From Paenibacillus_E qinlingensis (GTDB lineage: Bacteria > Bacillota > Bacilli > Paenibacillales > NBRC-103111): a stretch of 64,000 nucleotides of DNA. Location of the stretch: the NCBI RefSeq assembly GCF_028746185.1, contig NZ_JAQIVH010000020.1, forward strand, positions 1 to 64,000. Direction: 5' to 3'. The translations under genes were made by a program, and so were the position numbers. The notes under the pieces were generated by a model that saw only the letters and a program-made list of their open reading frames with translations, was not told the DNA's origin and did no database searches. Of the stretch, positions 1 to 10,700 are shown one piece after another. The first letter of the stretch is position 1; each line of letters opens with the position of its first letter.

Positions 1-179
1 AACCAGTTATCCGGTCTTAGCTATCGTTTCCGATAGTTATCCCAGTCTTAAAGGCAGGTTACCTACGTGTTACTCACCCGTCCGCCGCTAGCTTATCCCG
101 AAGGATAAACCCGCTCGACTTGCATGTATTAGGCACGCCGCCAGCGTTCGTCCTGAGCCAGGATCAAACTCTCCATAAA
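1..179 (-). rRNA. rrs: 16S ribosomal RNA, 5' end (partial)
   Basis: The reverse strand carries the universal start of 16S rRNA. The 27F primer motif AGAGTTTGATCCTGGCTCAG lies at 153-172, followed by the conserved first helices. If that motif starts at E. coli position 8, the mature 5' end is near 179. Only about 180 bases are in the window and the gene runs off the left edge, so an rrn operon lies to the left. Confidence 0.97.
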
Positions 180-331
180 GGTACCCAAAAAAGTGACGTT
201 AACCTCCGAAGAGAATTCCGATTACTTTTCCGGGGCCCAAATTTAAAGATGACTTGCTCATTTGAAGCTAGCGAGATTTTGCAATCTCTTTTATAGTCGA
301 TTACTCGACTGTGCTTACTCACTCGTTGTTC

Positions 332-346
332 AGTTTTCAAAGATCA
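332..346 (-). promoter_or_regulatory. boxA-like antitermination element of the rrn leader
   Basis: The reverse strand reads TGATCTTTGAAAACT, close to the Nus-factor boxA of Bacillus rRNA leaders (TGCTCTTTGAAAACT). It lies between rrn promoter P2 and the 16S 5' end, as expected for rRNA antitermination. Confidence 0.7.
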
Positions 347-388
347 ATTTCTTTCGTTCGCTGCCGTGTTACCGAAGCAGCGAGAAGT

Positions 389-418
389 AATATACCACAT
401 CAGTTCGTTCGAATGCAA
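389..418 (-). promoter_or_regulatory. rRNA promoter P2
   Basis: The reverse strand has a -35 TTGCAT and a -10 TATATT separated by 18 bases, about 210 bases upstream of the 16S 5' end. It is the downstream member of a tandem pair, the usual arrangement of Firmicute rrn promoters. Confidence 0.75.
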
Positions 419-482
419 GAACTTTTTTAAGTTTCTTTCGATTCTCTCGTTCTTTCGTTCGACCGCCGAAGCGACAAGGAGT

Positions 483-511
483 AATATAACAAATCCTCCA
501 AGGGATTGCAA
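483..511 (-). promoter_or_regulatory. rRNA promoter P1
   Basis: The reverse strand has a -35 TTGCAA and a -10 TATATT with a 17-base spacer, 94 bases upstream of P2. The sequence after each -10 is also similar between P1 and P2 (TATATTACT), as in tandem rrn promoters. Confidence 0.75.
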
Positions 512-541
512 GTTTTTTCGACATGGAAATAAACGGAATAT

Positions 542-573
542 AAAAAGGCCCTGGCACAAATGCACCAGAGCCC
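542..573 (-). terminator. terminator of the purine permease gene
   Basis: Read on the reverse strand, a hairpin (GGCTCTGG paired with CCAGGGCC) is followed by TTTTT, ten bases after the permease stop codon. It separates the permease from the rrn promoters. Confidence 0.8.
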
Positions 574-582
574 TACCTTATT

Positions 583-1992
583 TTAACCTTGGCTTCCAAT
601 AAAGACATATCGAGCAATAATTAGAAGAGCAAGAATCCACATTAACCAGTGGACGCTGTATTTCTTCTCACTTTTGCCACCTAAATTAGCTGCTGTAGCT
701 AGAACCACATAAGTCACGATTCCGAAGGAAATTCCGTTCGCAATGTTGTATGTGAAAGGCATCAATACAAGTGTAAGGAACGCAGGGATCGCAACAACGA
801 AGTCTTGGAAGTCGATCTCTTTAATTGATTGAACCATGAGAACACCAACAACAATCAACGCTGCCGCAGTCGCCGAACCCGGAATCAACATAGCAATTGG
901 CGCCAAGAACAGAGCAAGTAAGAAACATACGCCTGTCGTTACAGCCGTTAGACCTGTACGTCCACCCTCTGCTACACCTGCCGCACTCTCAACGAATGCT
1001 GTAACTGTACTTGTTCCCACTAATGCACCGCCGCTAACGCCGATTGCATCAACAAACATCGCTTTACCTACACGTTTGTTACCTTCTTCTTTGTTCTTCA
1101 TAATACCTGCACGAGAAGCTGTTCCTACCATTGTACCGAAAGTATCAAACAACTCAACGAAAGTAAATGTAGCAATGACAGAAATGATACCTGTCGTCAT
1201 GATGCCTGCGAAATCAAAATCAGCAAAGCGCAGTTTGGACATGTCGGGTACCCAAGTTGTTTTGTCACTTGTTAATGTACCTAGATCCACCATACCCATG
1301 AAATAACCGACAACCGTTGTTGCAAGAATTCCGAACAAGATTGCGCCACGAACACGAAGTACCATTAAGATGGAGATCAATAGAATACCTACGATGGTTA
1401 AAATAACACCTTTATCTTCTAATGAACCTAGATGAAAGATCGTTTCAAACGAAAGAACTTCTGTATACTGATGTGCTTTAATATCATTACCAGCTTCAAC
1501 TGCAACGCTGAGAATGCCGCTGTTTTTGAAACCGATCATGGCAATAAACAACCCGATCCCTACTGTGATTGCATGCTTCAAGCTATCTGGGATAGCGACT
1601 AGAAGCATTTGACGAATTTTCGTAACTGTTAGGATGATAAAGATAATCCCGGAGATAAACACGGCCGTGAGTGCCATCGAGAACGTAAATTTACCTTGTG
1701 AGGTCAAAATAATCGTCGCGAAGTACGCATTCAAGCCCATTCCCGGTGCTAGTGCCACAGGAAAGTTTACGAAAAGCCCCATTGCAATCGTCATCACGCC
1801 CGCTGCAATCGCTGTTGCTAAGAAAATGGAAGTCCAGTCTCCGCCAGTTGCCCCTGATTTAAATGCACTTAATACATCTGGATTTACCGCAAGGATGTAA
1901 GCCATAGTCATGAACGTCGTAATCCCCGCCATGATTTCTGTTCTTACAGTGGTGCCATTTTGTTTCAATTTAAAAAAACGATCCAAATCCAT
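583..1992 (-). CDS. pbuG: NCS2 family purine (guanine/hypoxanthine) permease
   Basis: Membrane permease of the AzgA/PbuG branch of the NCS2 family, which imports hypoxanthine and guanine with protons. The 469 residues hold about 12-14 hydrophobic segments. The N-terminal ITTFMTMAYILAVNP and the internal FVELFDTFGTMVG are characteristic of this branch. The start is the ATG at 1992, six bases after AGGAGGAG. An in-frame ATG at 2082 would read through the leader terminator and is unlikely. A purine riboswitch with a C74-type (guanine) core precedes the gene, which supports guanine/hypoxanthine as substrate. Family known; exact substrate inferred. PbuO is the alternative name. Confidence 0.88.
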   Translation of the reverse strand: MDLDRFFKLKQNGTTVRTEIMAGITTFMTMAYILAVNPDVLSAFKSGATGGDWTSIFLATAIAAGVMTIAMGLFVNFPVALAPGMGLNAYFATIILTSQGKFTFSMALTAVFISGIIFIILTVTKIRQMLLVAIPDSLKHAITVGIGLFIAMIGFKNSGILSVAVEAGNDIKAHQYTEVLSFETIFHLGSLEDKGVILTIVGILLISILMVLRVRGAILFGILATTVVGYFMGMVDLGTLTSDKTTWVPDMSKLRFADFDFAGIMTTGIISVIATFTFVELFDTFGTMVGTASRAGIMKNKEEGNKRVGKAMFVDAIGVSGGALVGTSTVTAFVESAAGVAEGGRTGLTAVTTGVCFLLALFLAPIAMLIPGSATAAALIVVGVLMVQSIKEIDFQDFVVAIPAFLTLVLMPFTYNIANGISFGIVTYVVLATAANLGGKSEKKYSVHWLMWILALLIIARYVFIGSQG

Positions 1993-2027
1993 TTTCCTAC
2001 TCCTCCTAAACGAATGGTGGGGAACAG

Positions 2028-2214
2028 CAAAAAACCCGGAATCATGTTGCTTGATTCCGGGTACGAAAAAGGAGCCGTCCATATGAGGGCTGCCTTCAAA
2101 TTGTGAAGTCGCACGTAAAAACTCATACGGATACCGTTCCTTTTTTTCGTAGCCAGATCATTTGCGGTGATCTCGTAGAAACTCCCAGGCCAATTCCCGA
2201 GATTATACGAAAAA
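2028..2214 (-). ncRNA. purine (guanine-type) riboswitch with terminator platform
   Basis: On the reverse strand the aptamer spans 2214-2143. P1 is TTTTTCGTA/TACGAAAAA, followed by TATAATC, the core GGAGTTTCTAC, and a J3/1 segment GGCTACG. The base aligning with position 74 of xpt is C, which indicates guanine or hypoxanthine rather than adenine. A terminator hairpin (2034-2062) with a T run follows, just before the permease ribosome binding site. The 3' strand of P1 (2138-2156) can instead pair with 2057-2073, which includes part of the terminator stem. Ligand binding should therefore switch transcription off. Confidence 0.92.
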
Positions 2215-2261
2215 CTGTTATCCAATTTCATATTTTAGTGAACAATTGAGCAAGTGTCAAT

Positions 2262-2312
2262 AAAAAAGACGAACATTATATGGGTAAAGATTCCCATATC
2301 GTTCGTCTTTTT
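2262..2312. terminator. terminator downstream of the DUF1304 gene
   Basis: An inverted repeat (AAAAAGACGAAC paired with GTTCGTCTTTTT) forms a hairpin with A/T tracts on both sides, so it can stop transcription in both directions. It lies between the DUF1304 gene and the riboswitch. Confidence 0.8.
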
Positions 2313-2360
2313 CTAGTTTACATTCATATTCCCATTCAATGGCAATCATTGTCCATATCG

Positions 2361-2723
2361 CTAGGCAAGTATAACGAAAATAAGTGCTGCAACAGCAGGC
2401 AATCCCTGAACGATCAGAATTGATTTCTTCGCTGTGGCGCCGCCAAATACGGCTGCCACGAGCACGCAAATGAGGAAAAAAATCTCGATTGATCGCCCGA
2501 TCGACTCATCCGGATGGACAAGGCCCCATACAAGACCCGCTGCCAGAAAACCATTGTAAAGTCCTTGATTGGCAGCTAAGCTCTTCGTGATCTGAGCATT
2601 CTCTTTCGTCATACCAAAAGACTTCATCGCGCGTGGTGTTGTCCACAAGAACATTTCCAACACTAGGATATACAAATGCTCAAGCGCAACAAGTCCAACC
2701 AAAATCATTGCAATTATTGCCAT
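2361..2723 (-). CDS. DUF1304 family small membrane protein
   Basis: A 120-residue integral membrane protein with about four hydrophobic segments (near residues 2-24, 50-68, 76-94 and 100-119). LEMFLWTTPRA near residues 22-32 and LAANQGLYNGFLA near 49-61 are typical of DUF1304. The function of this family is not established. The start ATG is seven bases after GGAGG. It sits alone between guaA and the purine permease with its own terminator, so nothing in the context points to a role. Confidence 0.85.
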   Translation of the reverse strand: MAIIAMILVGLVALEHLYILVLEMFLWTTPRAMKSFGMTKENAQITKSLAANQGLYNGFLAAGLVWGLVHPDESIGRSIEIFFLICVLVAAVFGGATAKKSILIVQGLPAVAALIFVILA

Positions 2724-2797
2724 ACTTATTCCTCCAAGGGTACTCCAATTTTATTAGTTATTCCTATAATGTAACATAGTTATCCTTACATATCTCT

Positions 2798-2848
2798 CAA
2801 AAAACATAAGACTCTCTTCCAGCTGGTCTACAGCTCAAAGAGAGTCTT
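2798..2848 (-). terminator. terminator of guaA
   Basis: On the reverse strand a long hairpin (AAGACTCTCTT paired with AAGAGAGTCTT, plus an inner GAGCTG/CAGCTG stem) is followed by ATGTTTTTT, 36 bases after the guaA stop. Confidence 0.85.
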
Positions 2849-2883
2849 TCTTTTACACTATTGGTGTTGATTAAACTGCCAAC

Positions 2884-4422
2884 CTATTCCCACTCGATCG
2901 TAGCCGGCGGTTTGGAAGTGATGTCGTAGACGATACGATTCACGTTCTCAACCTCATTGACGATACGTACGGAAATTTTCTCAAGCACATCCCACGGAAT
3001 ACGCGCCCAGTCAGCAGTCATACCGTCGATGGATGTTACTGCGCGGATACCTACTGTGTAGGAGTATGTTCTTGCATCGCCCATAACGCCTACGCTCTTC
3101 ATCCCTGGAAGTGCCGTGAAGTACTGCCAGATCTCGCGATCTAGGCCAGCTTTAGCGATCTCGTCGCGCAGGATGGCGTCGGATTCACGAACAATTTTCA
3201 GCTTATCTTCGGTAACTTCACCTAGAACACGGATGGCTAGACCAGGACCTGGGAAAGGCTGTCTCCACACGATTGCTGAAGGAAGACCACACTCTTCGCC
3301 GACTTTACGAACTTCATCTTTGAATAGTGTTTTCAATGGTTCGATGAGCTTGAACTTCATATCTTTCGGAAGACCGCCAACGTTATGATGGGATTTGATC
3401 GTTTGTGCGGTAGCAGTACCACTTTCTACGATATCCGTATACAACGTGCCTTGTGCCAAGTAAGTGAAGTCGTCAAACTTGCTTGACTCTTCTTCAAACA
3501 CACGAATGAATTCGGTGCCGATGATTTTACGTTTTTGCTCTGGATCCGCAACGCCAGCTAATTTGCCCAGGAAACGATCTTTTGCATCGATTTTGACAAC
3601 TTTCATATCAAATTTGCCGACAAACGTCTCCATGACGCTTTCGCCTTCACCTTGACGAAGTAAGCCATGATCAATGAACATACATGTCAATTGTGCGCCG
3701 ATTGCTTTGTGAAGCAAGATCGCAACAACGGAGGAATCCACGCCGCCGCTAAGTGCGCAAAGCACTTTTTTATCGCCAACTTCTGCACGAAGTTCTTTAA
3801 TCATATCTTCCACGAAGGATGACATCGTCCAATCACCGACACAACCACACACTTCATAGATGAAGTTGTGAATCATTTCGTTACCTTGGACTGAATGACG
3901 AACCTCAGGGTGGAACTGGACCGCATGGATTTTGCGATCACGGTTGCTCATTGCAGCAATTGGAAGTGATTCTGTGCTAGCTTCAACAACAAAACCTTCA
4001 GGTAGAACGGAAACATGGTCACCATGACTCATCCATACCGTTTGTTTCGCTTCTAACCCTTTGACTAGCGGGCTTTGGTTCGAGAACTCTAGATCTGCTT
4101 TACCATATTCACGCGTATGTGCGCGTTCAACTTTCCCGTTCAATTGGTGGGCAATCAACTGCATCCCATAACAAATACCTAAGATTGGAATACCCAAATC
4201 GAAAATGCCAGCGTCAACCGAAGGAGCTCCTTCGCCATAAACACTTGCAGGTCCGCCGGAGAACACGATCCCCTTAGGGTTAATCTCACGAATTTTATCA
4301 ACCGTAGTATTGTGCGGCAGCAATTCGCTGTAAACGCCTAAATCACGGATTCGTCTTGCAATCAGTTGGTTATATTGGCCTCCAAAATCTAAAACGACGA
4401 TCAATTCACTTGGTTTACTCAT
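2884..4422 (-). CDS. guaA: GMP synthase (glutamine-hydrolysing)
   Basis: Converts XMP to GMP using ATP and the amide of glutamine, the last step of guanylate synthesis in the cytoplasm. The 512 residues have the usual two-part layout. The class I glutamine amidotransferase has its nucleophile Cys in GICYGMQ (about residue 84) and catalytic His/Glu in VQFHPEV. The ATP-pyrophosphatase has a P-loop SGGVDSS near residue 226, followed by the C-terminal dimerisation domain ending KPPATIEWE. Length and motifs are normal. The start ATG follows AGGAGG by six bases. A structured leader just upstream may control it. Confidence 0.97.
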   Translation of the reverse strand: MSKPSELIVVLDFGGQYNQLIARRIRDLGVYSELLPHNTTVDKIREINPKGIVFSGGPASVYGEGAPSVDAGIFDLGIPILGICYGMQLIAHQLNGKVERAHTREYGKADLEFSNQSPLVKGLEAKQTVWMSHGDHVSVLPEGFVVEASTESLPIAAMSNRDRKIHAVQFHPEVRHSVQGNEMIHNFIYEVCGCVGDWTMSSFVEDMIKELRAEVGDKKVLCALSGGVDSSVVAILLHKAIGAQLTCMFIDHGLLRQGEGESVMETFVGKFDMKVVKIDAKDRFLGKLAGVADPEQKRKIIGTEFIRVFEEESSKFDDFTYLAQGTLYTDIVESGTATAQTIKSHHNVGGLPKDMKFKLIEPLKTLFKDEVRKVGEECGLPSAIVWRQPFPGPGLAIRVLGEVTEDKLKIVRESDAILRDEIAKAGLDREIWQYFTALPGMKSVGVMGDARTYSYTVGIRAVTSIDGMTADWARIPWDVLEKISVRIVNEVENVNRIVYDITSKPPATIEWE

Positions 4423-4527
4423 ATCCGACCTCCTAGATTCATAGCGATTGAAGATGGGGTAGAACCCTTGTCCACTTACCGCTATTTCTAGGTACTAATT
4501 TTAAACATTAGGCACCTAGGATGTAAA
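4423..4527 (-). promoter_or_regulatory. guaA promoter and compact structured leader
   Basis: On the reverse strand a -35 TTTACA (4522-4527) and a -10 TAAAAT (4498-4503) are 18 bases apart, predicting a transcript start near 4491. The roughly 68-base leader folds on paper into one extended hairpin. CCTAGA and ATAGCG at its 5' end pair with CGCTAT and TCTAGG at its 3' end. Inner helices are TGG/CCA and GGG/CCC around TTCTA. The last outer pairs include bases of the guaA ribosome binding site (CTAGGAGG), so the fold could hide it. It does not match the purine aptamer core. The ligand, if any, is unknown. Confidence 0.45.
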
Positions 4528-4533
4528 GGGGAT

Positions 4534-4704
4534 TTAATGTGTCTTTTGAATGGCTTTCCTAATCACTGTAATTTCCCGCTTCGGATAGAGCAGCATTTGC
4601 GGCATTAGAACGACGGCACTCCTAAGACTTAGATTAAGTGTTTGCAAAGTAAGCCAGTTTATTCTTGATGATGCAAATAAATGGACAAAAGCATAAAACA
4701 ACAT
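4534..4704 (-). pseudogene. duplicated 3' end of the transglutaminase gene (remnant reading frame)
   Basis: The stretch 4531-4589 is a near copy of 13229-13287, the last codons and stop of the transglutaminase gene: 29 identical bases, then about five mismatches in 30. The frame is preserved, ending YPKREITVIRKAIQKTH against YSKREITAIWKAIQKTH. Upstream the frame stays open to an ATG at 4704, giving a 56-residue hydrophobic stretch unlike the transglutaminase. There is no ribosome binding site at that ATG, so I read it as a remnant left beside the Rhs gene rather than an active gene. Confidence 0.6.
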
Positions 4705-4740
4705 CAATTCAGCAATGACTGTGATGATTTAGTGATATGA

Positions 4741-4774
4741 AAACAGCTTTAGCAGGGATACGCCTGCTAAAGCC
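4741..4774 (-). terminator. terminator of the Rhs gene
   Basis: On the reverse strand a perfect 11-bp stem (GCTTTAGCAGG with CCTGCTAAAGC, six-base loop) is followed by TGTTTTC, directly after the Rhs stop codon. Confidence 0.75.
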
Positions 4775-4781
4775 ATTGCAT

Positions 4782-7700
4782 TTACCACTTGTATTGCGCG
4801 CAAGCCTTCGCTTTCAGGGCTGCTTCAAAGCCGGTACCCGACTTTTTAAATAAATTCTTGGCGTCTTTCGCATCTGTGTTGAAATGGTCACGTTCTAGAT
4901 TTATAGATGACTCTGACGGACTCATGAAGTCATAGCCGAATGGTCCAAGCTCTGCTTTGGCCGTCAATGAGACTTGAGGAGGGCAATCGCCGCCACTGCT
5001 AGTCACCTTGATGCCATCCGAGAAGGATGCCGGCCCCCAGGATGCCTTGAACGCTGCTTCAGCAACAAGCTCGGTATTGGATAAATCCTCCATAGGATTG
5101 ATTTCAAAACCGCAGCCAACTCCCACCCCTGCTTCCACACAAGCAGAGAAGCCTTCGTCGGTAATGCACACCTTACCTCCGCCTCCTACGCCTTCATAAG
5201 CACTCGCACCAACACAGAACAAACCGCATGGGTCACGATATTGAATTGGATTGTTGTTCACGTAGGCATAGAGATTCGCTTGCTCGGAATCCAGCAGGAT
5301 AGGATCCTTCGCTGTCCACCGGCCTGAATGAGGATCGTAATCGCGGAAGCCGAAGCGTACTAGCTTCGTGCCATCATCAGCCAAGCCTCCTGCGTATCCC
5401 AAAGCTAATGTAAATGACGGATTGCTGTCAGAGATCAAGTTACCGTAGCTGTCATACTGCAGCTTTTTCACAACCGTTCGATCCCCTTTAATAATCATCT
5501 GCGGGGTTCCAACTGCATCCGTAACTACGTAGTAGCGAATTCCACCTCTTTCTAGTGCCAAGAGCTTGCCTTGCTCATCATAGAAGTAGCTGCTTACGGA
5601 TTGATCCGGCTCAACAACAGCTGTCAGCCTATGCGGGGCGTTCGGATCTCCAAATAAATACTGTATTTTCTTCCCAGATGCCTCTCTCGATATCCGTCGC
5701 CCAAGCGCATCGTAGCCATAGCGATATGTTTCCCCATTTACCGTCGCCTCGAGTAACTCACCCCTTGTTCCGTAACGGAAGGTGTCTGCACCTTTGGCTG
5801 TCATAAAGCCATCCTTATCGAAGGTATAGGAAACATCTCCTGCTTTTTCCAGTAAATCGTATGCTCCGTACTCTGCCGTTTCCGCTGCGAATCCGGTCAC
5901 CTCACGGAGAATTCGATTGCGATTCGAATCGTAATCATAAGCTTCACTGAAAGAACCATTCGGGCCACTTCTGCTCACCTGTGTCAATTGGCCATCGTCT
6001 CCATAACCGTAAGCATACGTTTCGATGCCTGCTGCCGTCGTGACCGTCTTATTGGTCACAAAGCCTCGCTTATCAAAAACGTGGTCCACCTTATAGACGG
6101 TTACTCCGCCTAACTTATACGTTTTATCTTTAATTTTACCGTTAGCATCGTACTGAGTCCCTACGTTTAACGTGCCATCTGTAACAGCGTCCACCCGCTT
6201 TGCTGGACCCCCTCGACTAAATGTGAAAGGTCCAAATCGAGTAACATTAAAATCCCTGTCATAGTCGATCGCAGTCAACTTGTTCGTTACATTGCCGGCT
6301 GTCATTGTAATTCCTTTGAGATTCGCATAACCATCATACGTGTAGGTGAACTTCCCGTTAGCTAGACCATTCCAGGTCATCTCCGTGACAGACGTACCGT
6401 CATATTTATAGCCTATCGTCATCTTAGCGGCAGGGTCCGTCGCGGACATACTCTCTACCGAGCTAACCCGATCTGTATTTCCTAGATAAGTAAACGTTCT
6501 GGAAATATCGAGATCGTTCAATAGATTGATTCGCCCTGTCGCATCATACCCGTACAGCACCTCGCGGCCACTAGGCAGCATGGATTTATCGAACTTGCCC
6601 GAAGTATTATACAAGACAGACAATGTATCATTTGCACCATCGGGCATAAACCCATTGAACTGATCCAACCCATTATAGGACTGATAATAAACCTCGGAAT
6701 TCGGTGTCGTAACCTCTGTCAGATTACCCACATCGTCATAACCTTTACGCAAAATTTTGCCACTCGGCATTTCAATCGCTATCACACGGTCCGCATCATC
6801 GTAGGTATACCGTTTGATTTGACCTGCCGCATCTTGAACCCCGATAAGCCTATTCTTCGCATCGTACGTGTTCTCTACGAACTGATCTCCTTGCTGCGCT
6901 CTCTGCAGCCGCCCCTTCTCATCGTAAGTGAAGACGACGGGAGCTATTCTGGAATCAGCGTATTCCACTCGAACAACCCGATCTTTGCTATCCAAGTAAG
7001 TCTTGGTGATAACACCTTCGGCGCTCGTTTCGGTAAACTTCTTCTCTGCTACATCAAAGACAACAGATGAAGTCGCTGTTGTAGTACCCGTTGACGTCTG
7101 TGACTTCGTGTAGGTCATCGTAAGAGATTTTAGGCTTAGTGGATCGTTACTCCTATCCAGCGTCGCTTGACGTTTCTCGCCAAACGTCCATTTGCGCCCA
7201 TTCGGCGCTGTCACGACCATACTGGAAATCATGGGTGCAGCATATCCCCAGCGTGGGTCAGGCGCGCCAGTTCGAACAATTTTGGTACCATCGGCATAAT
7301 CCGTTGTATCTGTTCCATCATCCCTGAGTACGGAAGTCGTTTTCGCCCCGGAAGGATCTGTACTGACACGCTTTAACTGTCCCTCCTCACGAGTCACCTC
7401 ATACATCGTTTTCTGATTACCAGGTGTCGTGTAGGTGACCTTATAACCATTAGCCAAAGAATCACGAGTCAGGGTGGACTTGCCTTGCAGCGGATTTTCA
7501 GAGGAAATGAGATACCCTGCTTCATCATACCCATATTTCCGCACATGCCCGTTGGGATCCGTGTATTCGGTCAATAAGCCTTTGTCATCATACTTGATTG
7601 CAAAAGCTTCCCCCGCTGGATTCGCAATCTTGGTCAATTGTCCCCCCTCTACGGTAAGGACAGTTCGTTGACCGCCTGGAGCCACAATAGCGGTTGGCAC

Positions 7701-10700
7701 GCCATTCTCATCGCGTTCTACCTTCACTTCATTGTTATTCCGATCGGTTAACTTTGATAATCTTCCTTGCGCATCATAGGTAAACCGGGTGATCGTACCG
7801 CCCGTTAGCGCGTTCTTCGTTTCAACATGCCTTCCAGATCTCATGTCGAACAAATAGCGCTCCGTTCCACTCTCATTAATCAGTTCCTGCTTCGCTTCAG
7901 GATTAATGCTGTATACATAGAACAAATCACTACCAGCCTTATTGTGCTGTACTTGAAGAATAATTTCTCCTTGCGGTCCTACCGAGAGTAGGCGAATTGG
8001 GATCGATCCCACGATTGCCCCTTCATCCTTGGCTCTTTGCTTAATGACAGCAACCACATCACCCGCTACTTCCTCAATAATCTGATCAGGTGTAATTCTG
8101 TACAACTTGTCGTCCCCAGTTACATCCGATATAAAATAAATGTTGCCATAGCGATCAATTTCCATCCTTCTATTGGTAATTCGGAAAGAGGCTTTGGACG
8201 CAGCAATGCCGTCATAGAATTCGGCAACACTTAAACTAGCTCCGGTAATCAAGGATAGATTACCATCCTGCGACATTTTCCGAATTCTCGTATAAGCACA
8301 ATAGGTACCGCCACAGTCATCCAATAGATACAGGGATCCGTCCGGTCCGAGACTAATGTCTGCAACATTCCCAATATTCCTCTTGCTAATTGGGCCACTG
8401 GACACGCCATAAGAACCGCTATTATTATAGCCTCTGAATCCGTAATGGGTTACAAGACCATCCGGTCCAATGCGATATAAGCGGTTGGAATCGGTATAGT
8501 ACAGGCTTCCATCGTCTGCAATTTCGAGATTTTTGGGATTATACAATCTTACATCCGTCGCAGGAATACCTTCCCTCGGATCCCCGTACTCTTCGCCAAT
8601 ATCCCCACTCCCGGCAAATGGAACCCACTCTGAATCTAGCAAAGACTTCTTCCAAATTCGGTATGTTCCCCAACTTGTTGCGTACAAGGTTCCATCCCGT
8701 CCAACCTTCAGGGAATCAAGGTTGAGTTGCTTGATCATCGTACCAACAACCTCTGCTTCTCCGTTCTTCTTCACTCGAAATACTTCTGTTTGAACATGGT
8801 CAGGGTACGGCTGATCCGTGCTTCTGTAAGTCGTTAAGTATAAATCCCCATCGGCCCCTACCGTTGTCATCGTTGGAATCGTCGTTTTATTAGCTGCTGG
8901 CACGCCTTTACCAGGGTTAGTTGCCCCACTTCTAAAAATGACTTCCACAGGATTGAGACCAGATTTGGGATGTAGTTCCACAAAACCGCTCCCTCGAGCG
9001 AGCATTCCTGACTCATTGTCCAAGTGATGGTTAGGACTCAGACTCCAACCCGCAAGCCCCATATTCTTGTAGACATCAACAGGACTTTCTACAACACCAT
9101 GCCAAGTCCTTGATGTGGATATGGTAGACGTAGAGCGGCCGTTCGCAACGACACCACGATAACCGTTCGTAGATACGCCTGTGACTTGACCGAAGCTGTT
9201 GGCAAAACTCTTGGAAGTCGCATAGAGCACAGGCCTGTATAGGTAGTACACCGTCACTTCGTACGGATGGGAACCGATTAACTGACGCCCGTAGGCATCT
9301 TTGCCATCCCACGTATAGCGATAAGGGGTATTGCCTGATGTTAACGGAAGTGATTTCGATATGGTGCGTCCCGCAATTTGAATGTTTACGCCAATCCCGA
9401 TTACAGCCGGTGGCAGCGCTCCTTCCATGACGGGAATTTCCAGTGTCGACTTACTCTCATAACCTTCAGCTCTGCGGCTGTAGTAATGCAGGGACATATT
9501 CGTCCCCGTGATCGGAATAACTTCCCCCAATGTCTGCTCCTGACAGCCAATAATGGAGCTAGCCTTCTGACAGGGGTCGTTCACATTCGGTTTATTCGAA
9601 TTCGGTTTTCGGTTAGGTGGATTCGTAGCACCTTCAGGCAGTCCATAGGGCCAGTTAAAGTCCCACGGGGTGAAATGCTCAATCGGCACTCGCCACAAAC
9701 TCTTTCCTGGTGTGTATAATGCGCCCAGCTTCTGAAGCTCGGATTCTGTAAATCGTAGTGCAGCTAGTTCTGCCTCATCGTCCTCCACGCCATCCCCATC
9801 TCCGTCAATGACCGCACGACCGTTTTCTACAGCAAGTATCTTAATAACCATACCATTCTGGGAAGGCACCCACTTGGCCGTCTCGCGATCGTAGTATCCC
9901 GAAGGAACTGTCTCTCCAATTGGAAATTTAAGGAAATTATCTACATACGTATAGATTTTTTGGCTAAAATGAACTTCTGTCGCGCCTGCTGCCACAGCTT
10001 CATCTGCTGACAGCTCTACTGCATAGGTATAGCCTACGAAGGCAGGCAGTTCACCTGGCATCGCCTGCATTCCTTTATCTCCAACGGTGTACTCCGTTGC
10101 CCTTACATTCATGCTAGGAAGCGGCACCGCGGAACCGTCAGGCAGCTTCATAACAGCTGTCGTGCCCTGTGGAATTAGCAAAGTCGCCTGTCTAGTACCG
10201 TCCGCATCCGTCATCGGGCTCCCTTGGGCCACTTGCATTTCCTGCGTTCCTGCGGAGAGCTCTACCGTCGTTACTTTGGTGTCAAACGCTTTAAGCACGA
10301 CATCTGGGAGAGTTGCATAATCCCCCCAGGGAGCATTCGCCTTTCGCTGAATAGACATATAGCCCTGCTTCTCATATTGAACCGTGACGGTGCCCCCGCC
10401 ATTTATAGCAAGGTCAAAATTTCCATTAGCACGAGTCAATGTACGGCCCAGCTCACCATGATCTAAGATCGTAACCGTCACGCCAGCAAGTGGCTTCCCT
10501 TCCGCGTCGAACACAGCTCCGCGCAGAACCGCCAAGCGTTCCGGTTCAATCGCACCAGGTGTAACCCCAGTCTGAATCGGATGACTTCCGCTGAATAAGA
10601 AGGTGTTATTGCCTGCGAAAGTGGATGTACCATCCACTGGAATTTCAGTTGCCACTTCAACTGGATCTGGTGGAAACTCGATAAGTACGGGAATGGTGGC

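Noticed and set aside
836..1306. Plus-strand 156-codon frame
   Set aside because: Antisense of the purine permease, no ribosome binding site, low-complexity Ala/Pro/Thr translation.
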